This document shows, one piece after another, positions 1-9,350 of a DNA stretch of 64,000 bases. Numbering within the stretch: position 1 is the stretch's first letter; each line of letters opens with the position of its first letter. A program made the translations under genes and the position numbers. The notes beneath the pieces were generated by a model, which made no database searches, had not been told where the DNA came from, and saw only the letters and a list, made by a program, of their open reading frames with translations. Source of the stretch: Nitrospirales bacterium (GTDB lineage Bacteria > Nitrospirota > Nitrospiria > Nitrospirales > UBA8639); the NCBI GenBank assembly GCA_029261275.1, contig JAJDBR010000008.1, forward strand, positions 1-64,000, in the 5' to 3' direction.

Positions 1-1821
1 GCCTCGAAGTAAGAGATCGACGACCATCAGGCTTTTGGGGAATCCTCGCGGGACTTGCCCAATTTGTTGTCCGTACGCTCGGACGGCATTTGTCGCTGCC
101 GTACGAAAATCTTCGCGGTCAAAGTGGAATGACAAACGTGCGAGAACTGATGCCGCCACGGCATTGCCACTTGGTGTGGCGCCATCGGCCCCTTCTCGTC
201 CTCGAAGAATGAGCGTTTCGTGGTCAACGGCAGTGGTAAAGAATCCACCATGTTCCCGATTTTCAAAGTCTTCCACAATCCGTTCAGCTAAGCCGACGGC
301 TTCATAGAGATACCGTTCAATGCCCGTGGCTTCATAGACTTCCAACATGGCCTCGGCGGCATAGGCGTAATCTTCGAGGCACCCATTCAAGTGGGCTTTC
401 CCGGTGCGATAGGTTCGCCATAGGTGATTTCCTGGTCTGGACAAGGTCGTGAGGAGAAAATCAGCCGCTCGAATCGCACCATGAAGATAGGGTTGGTGAT
501 TGAATACCCGTCCGGCTTCCGCCATCGTACCAATCATCATGCCATTCCACGCCGTGATAATTTTGTCATCCAAGCCAGGTGGAATGCGTTTGAGACGGGT
601 TTGGTAAATGAGAGGACGAACGCGATCAATCGTGCCCTGGAGTTCTTCTGGAGTGCACCCTAATTCTTTAGTAACTGCTTCGAGGGATTTCGGGGTGCGA
701 GGAATGCTGTTCTTTTCCCAATTCCCGTCCTCGGTGATGTCGTAATAGGCACAAAATCTTTTCGCATCTTCTTCATCAGCAACGATTTCTCGAATCTGCT
801 CTGGTGTCCAAACAAAAAACTTGCCTTCCACGCCTTCGCTGTCCGCATCTGTGGCTGAATAGAAGCCACCCTCGGGATCCGTCATTTCCCGTAGAATATA
901 ATCCAAGGTTTCGGCCGCCACTTTGCGGTAGCGTTCTAAGCCTGTGGCTTGAAAGGCTTCGATGTAGGTGCGAGCCAGCAGGGCATTGTCGTACAGCATT
1001 TTTTCAAAGTGCGGAACGAGCCATTCATCGTCAGTGGAATAGCGAGCAAAGCCTCCACCCATATGATCGTACATGCCCCCTGTGGCCATGCCATCCAAGG
1101 TCTTGGTGACCATGGCGAGTATTTTGTCCTGTCGGCTCCAATGATATTGACGAAGCAGGAAGGACAGGCCTGTGGCAGGTGGGAATTTTGGCGCCCGCCC
1201 AAAACCGCCGTACCGTGCATCGAAATCTTGTGCGAACTGTTTCACCGCGCTCTCAATATCGGCTTCACCCACGGCCAGTGGCGAGGTCGGTTGTAATGCC
1301 GAACGCAGTTTTGAGGTAAACCGTTCGGCTTGTTGCACAATACTGGAATGGTCTTTGATCCAGGTCTCTCCAATATTTGTCACAATGGACCCAAAGCCCG
1401 GTCTTCCCCATTTATCGGTGGGTGGGAAATAGGTGCCGGCAAAAATCGGCTCTTGATCGGGAGTCAGAAACACAGTCATGGGCCATCCGCCATGTCCCTG
1501 GTTCATGGCCGTGGTGGCTTGCATATAAATTTCATCGATGTCGGGTCGTTCTTCACGATCGACTTTGATGTTGATGAAATATTTGTTCATGAGTTCTGCG
1601 ATGGCCTCATTTTCAAAGGATTCTCGCTCCATTACATGGCACCAGTGACAGGCCGAATAGCCAACTGACAACAGAATAGGCTTGTTGTGTTCTTTGGCCT
1701 GCTTGAGGGCTTCCTTGCCCCAGGGATGCCAATCCACAGGATTGTGTGCATGTTGCAATAGATAGGGGCTGGTTTCGTGAATCAGTCGGTTGGATTGGCC
1801 GTCGTGTGAAATATTAGTCAT
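1..1821 (-). CDS. Thioredoxin-fold DUF255 (YyaL/SPATA20-like) protein, C-terminus cut by window edge
   Basis: Reading the minus strand from ATG 1821 gives an uninterrupted frame to the window edge, 607 codons. The N-terminus carries the family signature: [14 protein letters not shown] near residues 18-31, then [14 protein letters not shown] with Cys58 and Cys61 in a CHWC thioredoxin-like site, and [16 protein letters not shown] further on. The middle contains [11 protein letters not shown] and [12 protein letters not shown], typical of the alpha/alpha-barrel part of the family. Members are usually about 680-700 residues, so some 80 residues probably lie outside the window. The precise biochemical role of bacterial members is not settled; a redox or epimerase-like role has been suggested. 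Long plus-strand frames across this region are shadows. Confidence 0.9.
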   Translation of the reverse strand, partial: MTNISHDGQSNRLIHETSPYLLQHAHNPVDWHPWGKEALKQAKEHNKPILLSVGYSACHWCHVMERESFENEAIAELMNKYFINIKVDREERPDIDEIYMQATTAMNQGHGGWPMTVFLTPDQEPIFAGTYFPPTDKWGRPGFGSIVTNIGETWIKDHSSIVQQAERFTSKLRSALQPTSPLAVGEADIESAVKQFAQDFDARYGGFGRAPKFPPATGLSFLLRQYHWSRQDKILAMVTKTLDGMATGGMYDHMGGGFARYSTDDEWLVPHFEKMLYDNALLARTYIEAFQATGLERYRKVAAETLDYILREMTDPEGGFYSATDADSEGVEGKFFVWTPEQIREIVADEEDAKRFCAYYDITEDGNWEKNSIPRTPKSLEAVTKELGCTPEELQGTIDRVRPLIYQTRLKRIPPGLDDKIITAWNGMMIGTMAEAGRVFNHQPYLHGAIRAADFLLTTLSRPGNHLWRTYRTGKAHLNGCLEDYAYAAEAMLEVYEATGIERYLYEAVGLAERIVEDFENREHGGFFTTAVDHETLILRGREGADGATPSGNAVAASVLARLSFHFDREDFRTAATNAVRAYGQQIGQVPRGFPKSLMVVDLLLRG

Positions 1822-1902
1822 AGGAAAGGGATGTTCCCATCTCTAGAGTGATTGATTGTGCTTGCAAGCTTTCGATTGAGAAATTCGAAATGGTGATAGG
1901 GG

Positions 1903-1947
1903 GACTATGAAATATTTCACGATGATGGTCCGTACATCTTCATAGTC
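1903..1947. other. 9-bp inverted repeat in the gap before the DUF255 gene
   Basis: GACTATGAA at 1903-1911 is matched by TTCATAGTC at 1939-1947, a perfect 9-bp inverted repeat with a 27-base spacer. It lies between the cytochrome gene and the DUF255 start, both on the minus strand. No U-run follows on either strand, so it is not a convincing terminator. It could be part of a 5' leader or an operator. Confidence 0.3.
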
Positions 1948-1966
1948 AGTCCAGGGTCATACACGG

Positions 1967-2089
1967 GAGGGAACGTTCAAAAAAGTCTGTGCAGGAAGGC
2001 GCAGCCATTTTGACGCCAGGATCGTACTGGTAATACGTGAGCACGGCAAAATTGCGAGAGCGCCGCTGGCGGATTTTTTCAGCATTCCC
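1967..2089 (-). repeat. MITE-like palindromic dispersed repeat, copy 1
   Basis: On the minus strand this stretch begins GGGAATGCTGAAAAAATCC and ends with TTTTTTGAACGTTCCC, so its two ends are inverted copies of each other. The core holds CCGTGCTCACGTA. By eye it aligns along its whole length with 28783-28904 on the plus strand at roughly 75-80% identity. It has no reading frame of note. A non-coding, fully palindromic element of about 122 bp in two copies fits a MITE or REP-type repeat. It fills most of the gap downstream of the cytochrome c gene. Confidence 0.7.
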
Positions 2090-2094
2090 ATAGG

Positions 2095-2592
2095 CTATTT
2101 CTTCTCGCCAAGGCTTCGCTCGTACAAGAGGACTTTCCAGCCATCGGTCTCAGAAATGAATCCATTCGGTTGAACAACTGGCAACATGCCTGTGCCGGGC
2201 ACTCGGCCGGTTTGCCCCATGCTGCCGTTTTTGAGGACCCACATCATTTCACCTGGCGTACGGTATTTGTTGAATTTTGGGTTGGTGAAATTTCGTGGTT
2301 GAATGGGCAAATTTTTGGCTCCAGCCCCATCTCCTTTGCCTTCGGCTCCATGACAACTGATACAGCCTCCTCGCCCAAGAAAAATTTCTTTCCCTTCGGC
2401 TAGGATCTCAGGAGTGGCCTCGAATGGTGATTTGGTCGCTTTGGCTTTCGCGCGTTCATTGGAGGGTACTCGGGAAATTTTAATATTGAATTCTCCACCG
2501 GCACTCCCGTATCCAGCAGGATTTACGGCTAAAGCCGGAAGAGCCGGTATCCATACGAGGAGGATTCCTATCAGATAAGCCTTGTGTGTCAT
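2095..2592 (-). CDS. Secreted monohaem cytochrome c
   Basis: 165 residues. Residues 1-22 form a signal peptide with a hydrophobic core and an ALA cleavage site, so the protein should be periplasmic. One haem-binding motif, CISCH, has Cys77, Cys80 and His81, followed by GAEGKGDGAG, typical of class I cytochromes c. A Met in the PGTGMLP segment is a plausible sixth ligand. The ATG at 2592 is preceded by AAAGGAG at good spacing. It probably carries electrons for a periplasmic redox enzyme, but no partner gene lies next to it. The next downstream gene on this strand is the DUF255 protein, separated by the palindromic repeat. Confidence 0.88.
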   Translation of the reverse strand: MTHKAYLIGILLVWIPALPALAVNPAGYGSAGGEFNIKISRVPSNERAKAKATKSPFEATPEILAEGKEIFLGRGGCISCHGAEGKGDGAGAKNLPIQPRNFTNPKFNKYRTPGEMMWVLKNGSMGQTGRVPGTGMLPVVQPNGFISETDGWKVLLYERSLGEKK

Positions 2593-2848
2593 GGGTTTCT
2601 CCTTTAAGGGTCTTCGTGGTGAATGAATGAAAATAATGAAAAGTTTTCGCGTGGTAATTTTCTAAGTCTTGTGAGGCCACATTGAAGGGGCAAAGATAGG
2701 CAGGATACCAAGCCCTCTAAATATTGGGCAATGCCCTGATTCATTGTCCGAGTCGAGGCGTTGAAAGTAAAGACCCGCCTCATTCAAGATGGTAAGGTTA
2801 TGGTATACTGGCCCGTTTTTGTTCCAGGACGGCATTTGAGCAGAGGGT

Positions 2849-3463
2849 ATGGCACTAAATAATCATAACCGACGAAAGTTTGTCACCGGGATGACTCGCC
2901 GCATTGCCCAACTTCGTGCGCAGGCGGAACTAAGTTTAGATTTTGCCATTGAGACGATGTTTCAAGAGCGGATGGAAGCCTACTTGCGTGTAGAAGAGGG
3001 CTTGCTGGAAGTAGATCGAATGCTGGTTGTGGTTGAAGCGGATGTCGAGGGAATTTGTGAAGTGAACGCGGCTCAGCGACTGGAATCCCGTCTGGAATTT
3101 ATTGAGGATCGTTTTGAAGAATTTGAAAGTGAAATTCGCCAACGGCCACGGCGTCGACGGCGCAAGATTAATCTTTTTAATTTCTTTAAGGCAGCAACTG
3201 GTGGGGGTGGGGACCCGATGGAACCGGCGGGAGAAGTGCGATCCGCCATTCAAGCATTCGAAATTTTAGACATTGCATTTGGCTCATCATTGCCGGTGGT
3301 GACGCGAGCATTTCGTGAACGCGCCAAAAAACTTCATCCCGATAATCGGCAGGGCGATCGCAGTACGGAGCCGGAACTTCGTAAAATCATTGAAGCCTAC
3401 CAATATCTCAAAACCGAATATTTCGGGACAGGGGGGGAAGCCTCAGCCTCACGCCCCTTTTAA
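2849..3463 (+). CDS. J-domain (DnaJ-like) protein with C-terminal J domain
   Basis: 204 residues. The C-terminal part from about residue 134 (FEILDIAFGSSLPVVTRAF) resembles a J domain. It carries the diagnostic HPD at residues 163-165 within KKLHPDN, followed by an IIEAYQYLKTEYF helix. The N-terminal 100 residues are acidic, helical and probably coiled coil, followed by the basic run RPRRRRRK. There is no G/F-rich or zinc-finger region, so it is not DnaJ itself but a co-chaperone that should stimulate an Hsp70 ATPase on a specific client. A TATACT box at 2804-2809 may be its -10 element. It stands alone on this strand. Confidence 0.75.
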   Translation: MALNNHNRRKFVTGMTRRIAQLRAQAELSLDFAIETMFQERMEAYLRVEEGLLEVDRMLVVVEADVEGICEVNAAQRLESRLEFIEDRFEEFESEIRQRPRRRRRKINLFNFFKAATGGGGDPMEPAGEVRSAIQAFEILDIAFGSSLPVVTRAFRERAKKLHPDNRQGDRSTEPELRKIIEAYQYLKTEYFGTGGEASASRPF

Positions 3464-3535
3464 GACAGAAAAAGGCGCTTTCTGGGGAAACCTACATTAA
3501 AAGCAGAAAACGCTGAAAAGGCATTGTACATTAGC

Positions 3536-3886
3536 CTATAGTAGCTGGTTGACGGTTTCTGGTGGGCGGGCGAGAATTACCTGGTCGCCTTTTTGGACAA
3601 GGGGACGTTGGATCAAATCTGGTTGTTTAATCAGAATGCCTAAGAGTTCATCATCTGTGAAATGAGATTGTGCAAGATTGAGCCGTTTATAGAGGTCTTC
3701 TTTCTTGCGGATGATGTCAGAGGATTTAAGCCCTGCTTTTTTCAGCAGTCCTTTGAGCTTGGACTTTGAAAACGGTTTTTCATAGTAATTGACTGTTGTA
3801 TAGGGTTGGCCGCTTTCCTCAACCAATTTGATGACAGTTCGGCAGGTTGAGCATGTGGGTTTTTGATAAATGGTGATTTTGGACAT
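3536..3886 (-). CDS. ArsC/Spx-family thioredoxin-fold reductase-like protein
   Basis: 116 residues, the usual length for ArsC/YffB-like proteins. It opens KITIYQKPTCSTCR, with Cys12 and Cys15 where the family has its catalytic cysteine. Arg94 lies in the conserved QRPLV segment, where ArsC enzymes hold the anion-binding arginine. The ATG at 3886 follows AAGGAGAT at suitable spacing. Family members include glutaredoxin-dependent arsenate reductases and proteins of unknown substrate. No arsR or ars transporter is nearby, so arsenate reduction is only a possibility. Confidence 0.8.
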   Translation of the reverse strand: MSKITIYQKPTCSTCRTVIKLVEESGQPYTTVNYYEKPFSKSKLKGLLKKAGLKSSDIIRKKEDLYKRLNLAQSHFTDDELLGILIKQPDLIQRPLVQKGDQVILARPPETVNQLL

Positions 3887-4023
3887 GCGAGCATCTCCTT
3901 TTGACGATTAACGGGCATTCTTCGAGACCTTGACCTCCTTTTTGAGGCCATGCTACAAGCTGTTCCGCCTAGTTATGGAATGCGACTTTTTACAATTTAT
4001 TAAGTAGTTGGATACCCGATAGG

Positions 4024-4386
4024 ATGAGCGACGCGACATTACCTCAAGAATTTTCTTGTGCGACTCAAACCGAAAGAACCTTAAAGGATTTGCGTAACAA
4101 ACGTAAAGGCCAGCCGGTCTATGTGATTGGTCATGAGGATCGATATAAAGGGCAAGAGGGGGTTTTTGAGTTTTTCAATGTTCGCTTGGCTGTGGTGAAA
4201 TTTCCGGACGAAAAGACATTGGGTTATGATCCTCTGGATTTATTGCTACCCTGTGAAATCAACGAAGATGGCATCGCGTTCTTTGAGATCCGCTATTGTG
4301 AAATGTGCGACCAACTCTTTCCTTTGACCTCAGAAGAATTTCATATGGCGGATGAGCGGAATGAATGCCCTGAGTGTTCCCCGTAA
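4024..4386 (+). CDS. Conserved-looking hypothetical protein with C-terminal zinc ribbon
   Basis: 120 residues that I do not recognise. The C-terminus contains CEMC (Cys92, Cys95) and CPEC (Cys115, Cys118), a four-cysteine zinc ribbon. The central part, VYVIGHEDRYKGQEGVFEF followed by a beta-rich stretch, resembles a small barrel domain. There is no signal peptide or membrane segment, so it should be cytoplasmic. It lies convergent to nadK and divergent from the ArsC-like gene. A nucleic-acid or protein-binding adaptor role is inference only. Confidence 0.65.
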   Translation: MSDATLPQEFSCATQTERTLKDLRNKRKGQPVYVIGHEDRYKGQEGVFEFFNVRLAVVKFPDEKTLGYDPLDLLLPCEINEDGIAFFEIRYCEMCDQLFPLTSEEFHMADERNECPECSP

Positions 4387-4535
4387 AAGGATAAGTGCCT
4401 ACCGTATTTTTTTTGGTATAAATTCATCCTGCCGCACTTTTTTAGAATCATTCCCACATGAATCACAGGTTCTTTGTGCGTGGCCGAAGTATCTTTAGGA
4501 CGTAGGCAGATCAGGTGCGGAGAAGCCTTTCGGTT

Positions 4536-5396
4536 CTACACTAGTCCATCGCCCCACCGGAGTTTTGTCCGAAGCACTTCGAAATAGCTTCGACCGGGAA
4601 AACGAATGAGCTGGGTGCGGTGCTCGGAAGCGTGAATCTCAACAATGTCACCTGTGAAAATTTCTTCTCCCTCTTGGCCGTCAACTGTCGCCAGGGCTCC
4701 TTCTTGGCTGGTGAGCTTAATGCTAATAGAGACACTGCTCGGCGATAGGAATGGCCGATGTGACAATGTGTGCGGACAGATAGGATTTATGAGGAGAGCC
4801 TCAAGGCTTGGATCTAAAATTGGCCCATTTGTGGAAAGCGAATAGGCTGTCGACCCAGTTGGGGTAGAGACAATGAGTCCGTCGCTTTGCATGTTGGTCA
4901 TAAACGCACCATTGACGGAAACCGTTGTGGCAATCATTCTTGCCAAATGTCCTTTGCTCACGACCACATCGTTTAATGCGGTATAGGTGCCGATGATGTG
5001 GTCAGCTCGCCGAATGCGAACGACTAGCATTAAGCGAGTATCTAATTGATAGGCTCCTGAGAAAATTTGCTCTAAGGCGTTTGGTAGATCGTCAAAGTTA
5101 ATTTCGGTAAGAAATCCCAATCCGCCCATATTGACTCCTAATATGGGAATGCCACGTTGTTCCACTAGACGTGCCCCACTGAGCATCGTACCGTCGCCTC
5201 CAAGGACAATGAGAAGATCTGCCTGTTTGGCAATGTGTTGTCGTTCGGGACAGGAGGGGGAGGGAGGGAGGTCTGTTGAGTCAAGAAGGACTGTTTTCTT
5301 ATGAATTCGAAGCCAATCTTGAACTTGCGCTACTCGCTGGCGCATGTTTGGCGCAGAAGGTTTAGTGAGGATGCCAATTGTTTGAAGAGGTGTCAT
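4536..5396 (-). CDS. nadK: NAD(+) kinase
   Basis: 286 residues, normal for ATP-NAD kinases, which make NADP from NAD in the cytoplasm. The catalytic GGDGT motif is at residues 66-70 (VLGGDGTML), followed by GVNMGGLGFL for nucleotide binding. SDGLIVSTPTGSTAYSLS forms the second conserved block. The start ATG at 5396 is followed by QTIGILTKP, as in relatives. It is transcribed away from clpC, with about 300 bp between them holding the clpC promoter region. Confidence 0.93.
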   Translation of the reverse strand: MTPLQTIGILTKPSAPNMRQRVAQVQDWLRIHKKTVLLDSTDLPPSPSCPERQHIAKQADLLIVLGGDGTMLSGARLVEQRGIPILGVNMGGLGFLTEINFDDLPNALEQIFSGAYQLDTRLMLVVRIRRADHIIGTYTALNDVVVSKGHLARMIATTVSVNGAFMTNMQSDGLIVSTPTGSTAYSLSTNGPILDPSLEALLINPICPHTLSHRPFLSPSSVSISIKLTSQEGALATVDGQEGEEIFTGDIVEIHASEHRTQLIRFPGRSYFEVLRTKLRWGDGLV

Positions 5397-5586
5397 GACT
5401 TATGGGGGGTGGCCTAGCTGGGAAACCCGATGGTAGTCTCTTGGTGAAGCCGATAGCAAGCACCGAAATTTCTACAATTGACTAGGCAAAATTTTCCTCA
5501 TATCCAAGGCTTTCTTTGAAGCAATTTTGTTGGTAGAGTTTGTGATAACCTTCCTTGCTTTTTACCTGTGTATGCTAGTGTCTTGC

Positions 5587-5616
5587 TTGACAGTTTTAGG
5601 GGGTCACGGATAGACT
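5587..5616 (+). promoter_or_regulatory. Likely sigma-70-type promoter of clpC
   Basis: TTGACA at 5587-5592 is a perfect -35 element. It is followed after 18 bases by TAGACT at 5611-5616, which matches four of the six -10 consensus bases. It lies about 90 bases before the clpC start, in the divergent gap between nadK and clpC. I saw nothing else in that 310-bp gap apart from the strong clpC ribosome binding site (AGAGGAGGT at 5695-5703). Confidence 0.5.
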
Positions 5617-5706
5617 GAAATCATGAGTTTTTCTGAAGTTTTTTGTTTGTTCTAAATGTATTGGTGAGCGAAAAGTTTCGCATATCATTCGGCTAGAGGA
5701 GGTACA

Positions 5707-8136
5707 ATGTTCGAACGATTTACGGATCGTGGTAGAAAAATTATCATCCTTGCCAGAGAAGAAGCGGAACGGCACCAAAACGATTATTTAGGTACCGAAC
5801 ACCTGGTTCTGGCCATTCTTCGAGAGTCAGATGGCATTGCTCTGATGATTATCAAAAAAATGGGGCTCTCGCCTGAACAAATCCGTTTAGAAATTGAACG
5901 TAATCTTCCCGGTGGTGGCACGACTGTCACATTCGGAGAAATTCCTTTTAGTCCTCGCGTTAAAAAGGTGATTGAATATGGTGTCGAGGAAGCTCGACTC
6001 TTGGGGCATAACCATATTGGCAGCGAACACTTGCTTCTTGGACTTCTTCGTGAAGAAGAAGGCATTGGTGGGAAAGTGTTGCGGAGTTTGGGAGCAAATC
6101 TCCTTACTGCCCGGCAATTAACCGTCACATTTTTACGGAAAACAGGGACGAGAGAACGGGATAAAAAAAGTAGCACCCCAGCACTAGATGAATTCGGGCG
6201 AGATCTCACCCAATTAGCTCAAGAAGGAACGCTAGATCCTGTCATTGGGCGGGCTGATGAGATTGAACGGGTTCTTCAGATTCTGAGTCGGCGAACCAAG
6301 AATAATCCAGCGCTCATTGGCGAGTCTGGTGTTGGGAAGACCGCCATTGTTGAAGGATTGGCGCAAAGGATTATTGGATTGGATGTTCCTGACAATTTGT
6401 TAAATCGTCGGGTCATTGCATTAGACCTTGGCTCTCTGGTGGCTGGCACAAAATACCGTGGCCAATTTGAAGAACGCCTGAAAGTTGTCATGAAAGAAAT
6501 TTCTCAGGCAGGAAATATTATTTTATTTATTGATGAGCTGCATACCTTGGTCGGTGCTGGTGCGGCTGAAGGCTCCATCGATGCCGCTAATATGTTGAAG
6601 CCAGCTTTGTCTCGTGGTGAAATTCAATGCATCGGCGCGACCACGCTTGATGAATATCGTAAGCATATTGAAAAAGATGGAGCTTTGAAACGGCGCTTTC
6701 AATCCATTCATGTGCAGCCACCGTCTGTAGAAGAGACGATTAGTATTATTCAAGGTCTGCGTGATCGCTACGAAGAACATCATGGTGTTGATTATACAGA
6801 TGAAGCGGTTGAAGAGGCTGTGAAGCTGACGGATCGTTACATCACTGATCGATTTTTGCCTGACAAAGCAATTGACTTGATTGATGAGGCCGGTTCTCGT
6901 GCGAAATTGTTGACTTATGCGCTTCCCCCGGAATTGAAATCACTAGATCAAGAACTGAAGCGGGTAGCACGTGAAAAAGAGGTCGCTATTGGCTTGCAGA
7001 ATTTTGAAGAAGCGGTAAAATTTCGTGAGGAAGAAGAAAAGTTTAGAAAATTATTAGACGATGCCAAACAAGATTGGAAGAAAAAACAAGAGAAAAATCG
7101 CCCCGTTATTTCTGGTGAAGATGTCGCCTATGTCGTCTCAAAAATCACGGGCATTCCTCTCTTTAGATTAGAAGAAGAGGAGTCGGAAAAACTCTTGCAT
7201 ATGGAAGACTATCTTCATAAACGCATTATTGGGCAGGATGAAGCGATTTCGGCTATTTGCCGCTCTATCCGACGGTCACGTGCTGGACTGAAGGATGCTA
7301 AAAAGCCGATTGGGTCTTTCATTTTCTTAGGACCTACCGGAGTTGGGAAAACGGAATTAGCTCGTGCGTTGGCGGAGTTTCTGTTTAACACCGACGATGC
7401 CTTGATTCGGGTAGATATGTCCGAATATCAAGAAAAATTTACCAGTTCAAGATTGTTCGGAGCCCCTCCTGGTTATGTGGGCTATGAAGAAGGAGGACAA
7501 TTAACTGAAAAGGTTAGACGTCGTCCTTATTCGGTGGTGTTGTTCGATGAAATAGAAAAAGCCCATCCCGATATTTTTAATGTGTTGTTGCAAGTACTTG
7601 ATGATGGGGTCCTGACCGATAGTTTAGGTCGAAAGGTGGATTTCAAAAATACGATTCTAGTCATGACTTCAAATATCGGGACTCGTTTTATTCAAAAGGG
7701 TGTGTCTCTCGGATTTCAGCGTGATGTGGAATCCGAAAATACCTCTCGAGTGAAGGGCGAAGTCTTGGGTGAGTTGAAAAAACATTTCAGTCCGGAATTC
7801 TTGAATCGTCTTGATGAAATGGTCGTTTTTCATCAACTTACCAAGGAACACTTATTCAGTATCATTGATATTCTTATTGGGGAATTGAATGCTCGATTAG
7901 TTGATCGAGGGGTACATTTAGATGTCAATGATGAAGTGAAACAGTGGCTCATTGATGAAGGCTTTGAATCGCAATACGGTGCTCGACCACTTCGGCGGAC
8001 GATTCAACGTTGTTTAGGAGATCCTCTTTCGGAAGAGCTCATTAAAGGCCGATTTAAAGAGGCCAAAAAAATAAAAGTTGTACTTGTCGATCAGACGCCA
8101 AATTTTATTGAGGAAGAAGTGTTAGCGAGTGTGTGA
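5707..8136 (+). CDS. clpC: ATP-dependent Clp protease ATP-binding subunit ClpC
   Basis: 809 residues, full length for ClpC. Residues 1-145 hold the double Clp N-domain ([16 protein letters not shown] and a second repeat around 80-140). The first AAA module has Walker A GESGVGKT at 205-212, and the second has GPTGVGKT at 542-549. Between them sits a UVR motif ([15 protein letters not shown], about 434-450), which marks ClpC rather than ClpA or ClpB. The protein unfolds substrates and feeds them to ClpP. An excellent Shine-Dalgarno precedes ATG 5707. Transcription probably ends at the hairpin just downstream, although tsaD starts only 90 bases later. Confidence 0.96.
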   Translation: MFERFTDRGRKIIILAREEAERHQNDYLGTEHLVLAILRESDGIALMIIKKMGLSPEQIRLEIERNLPGGGTTVTFGEIPFSPRVKKVIEYGVEEARLLGHNHIGSEHLLLGLLREEEGIGGKVLRSLGANLLTARQLTVTFLRKTGTRERDKKSSTPALDEFGRDLTQLAQEGTLDPVIGRADEIERVLQILSRRTKNNPALIGESGVGKTAIVEGLAQRIIGLDVPDNLLNRRVIALDLGSLVAGTKYRGQFEERLKVVMKEISQAGNIILFIDELHTLVGAGAAEGSIDAANMLKPALSRGEIQCIGATTLDEYRKHIEKDGALKRRFQSIHVQPPSVEETISIIQGLRDRYEEHHGVDYTDEAVEEAVKLTDRYITDRFLPDKAIDLIDEAGSRAKLLTYALPPELKSLDQELKRVAREKEVAIGLQNFEEAVKFREEEEKFRKLLDDAKQDWKKKQEKNRPVISGEDVAYVVSKITGIPLFRLEEEESEKLLHMEDYLHKRIIGQDEAISAICRSIRRSRAGLKDAKKPIGSFIFLGPTGVGKTELARALAEFLFNTDDALIRVDMSEYQEKFTSSRLFGAPPGYVGYEEGGQLTEKVRRRPYSVVLFDEIEKAHPDIFNVLLQVLDDGVLTDSLGRKVDFKNTILVMTSNIGTRFIQKGVSLGFQRDVESENTSRVKGEVLGELKKHFSPEFLNRLDEMVVFHQLTKEHLFSIIDILIGELNARLVDRGVHLDVNDEVKQWLIDEGFESQYGARPLRRTIQRCLGDPLSEELIKGRFKEAKKIKVVLVDQTPNFIEEEVLASV

Positions 8137-8165
8137 TTGGCAATAAGCGCAACGTAAGCTTAGAT

Positions 8166-8206
8166 AAGACCCTCAGGACGTCAAGTTTTGAGGGTCTTAT
8201 TGTTTT
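8166..8206 (+). terminator. Rho-independent terminator after clpC
   Basis: AAGACCCTCA at 8166-8175 pairs perfectly with TGAGGGTCTT at 8189-8198. The 13-base loop gives a 10-bp stem, followed by ATTGTTTT. It falls between the clpC stop and the tsaD start. It also argues against the upstream TTG at 8188 as the tsaD start, because that codon lies inside the stem-loop. Confidence 0.8.
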
Positions 8207-8226
8207 GGAAAGGGTTTTCATTAGAA

Positions 8227-9273
8227 ATGCAGGCCTTGGTATTAGGCATTGAGACATCGTGTGATGAAACTGCTGTTGCCATATTGGATGGTACAGGAAA
8301 AATCCAGTCAAATGTTTTAGACTCCCAAACCGATATGCATGCACCCTTTGGCGGCGTTGTGCCAGAGTTAGCCTCTCGTCGTCATATGGAACGATTAGAG
8401 GTTCTAACAAAAGAGGCCTTGGCTTGCGCATCACTTTCTCTTGCTGATATCACAGGCATCGCGGTTACCAACAGACCTGGTCTGGTTGGAGCGTTGATTG
8501 TTGGAGTGAACTTCGCAAAAGCCTTAGCTTTTGCTCTCAATATTCCATATGTGACGGTGAATCATTTGGAGGGGCATCTTGCATCTGCCTGGTTAACCAA
8601 CCCTGAAATGCCAATTCCGGCGATGGTGCTGGTGGCTTCCGGGGGCCATACGCATTTGGCGTGGATTCCCAAACGAGGGGAGCCACAATTTATTGGTTGG
8701 ACTTTGGATGACGCGGCGGGGGAAGCCTTCGATAAGGGCGCAAAAATGTTAGGGCTGCCCTATCCAGGTGGTCCGGCTATTGATGCTTTAGCGAAAGAGG
8801 GCAACAGGCGAGCAGTTTTATTCCCACGGCCTCAATTGCGTAGTGGTGATTCTACTTTTAGTTTTAGTGGGTTAAAAACTTCACTCCTCTATTACCTGAA
8901 AAAATTAAAATCTCTCCCAGATACTCAGGTGTCCGTGGCAGATATTGCGGCGAGTTATCAGGAAGCCATCGTAGACGTCTTAGTCGAAAAACTCGGTCAT
9001 GCGGCACGGCAGCACAAAGCAAAAGCGATCTCGGTTGTAGGAGGGGTCGCAGCCAATTCCCGTTTGCGGGAGAAGCTTGAAGAACAGGTTGTTGCCAATG
9101 GTTTATCGTTGACTTTGCCGCCTCGGTCATTGTGTACCGATAATGCAGCTATGATTGCAGCAGCAGGACTGGAAAAATTACGACGACAGGAATTCGCCTC
9201 TTGGGATGAAGATGCCCTGTCAACTTGGCAATGCAAGAACGAGTTCGTTGCGAAAGTGGCTGCATCTACCTGA
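8227..9273 (+). CDS. tsaD: tRNA N6-adenosine threonylcarbamoyltransferase TsaD
   Basis: 348 residues from ATG 8227. The protein then begins MQALVLGIETSCDETAVAIL, exactly the family N-terminus; a frame from TTG 8188 would begin inside the terminator. The iron-binding HLEGH motif has His113 and His117. Later blocks VASGGHTHL, DDAAGEAFDKGAKMLGLPYP and GGVAANSRLRE are all present. TsaD transfers threonylcarbamoyl to A37 of ANN-decoding tRNAs together with TsaB, TsaC and TsaE, none of which is in this window. hflX follows closely. Confidence 0.96.
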   Translation: MQALVLGIETSCDETAVAILDGTGKIQSNVLDSQTDMHAPFGGVVPELASRRHMERLEVLTKEALACASLSLADITGIAVTNRPGLVGALIVGVNFAKALAFALNIPYVTVNHLEGHLASAWLTNPEMPIPAMVLVASGGHTHLAWIPKRGEPQFIGWTLDDAAGEAFDKGAKMLGLPYPGGPAIDALAKEGNRRAVLFPRPQLRSGDSTFSFSGLKTSLLYYLKKLKSLPDTQVSVADIAASYQEAIVDVLVEKLGHAARQHKAKAISVVGGVAANSRLREKLEEQVVANGLSLTLPPRSLCTDNAAMIAAAGLEKLRRQEFASWDEDALSTWQCKNEFVAKVAAST

Positions 9274-9350
9274 GCGTGGAGGTCAGATAATGAGGGAGGT
9301 AGAACATTCCACAGGTACTCGGTAATCTTCAAGGATTAAAAGCCAATTTT

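Noticed and set aside
35-1668. Several long open frames on the plus strand and in other minus frames
   Set aside because: They are antisense or out-of-frame shadows of the DUF255 gene, whose continuous frame and motifs explain the region.
8188-8226. Extended TsaD start at TTG 8188
   Set aside because: The codon lies in the terminator stem-loop after clpC, and the family N-terminus begins at ATG 8227.
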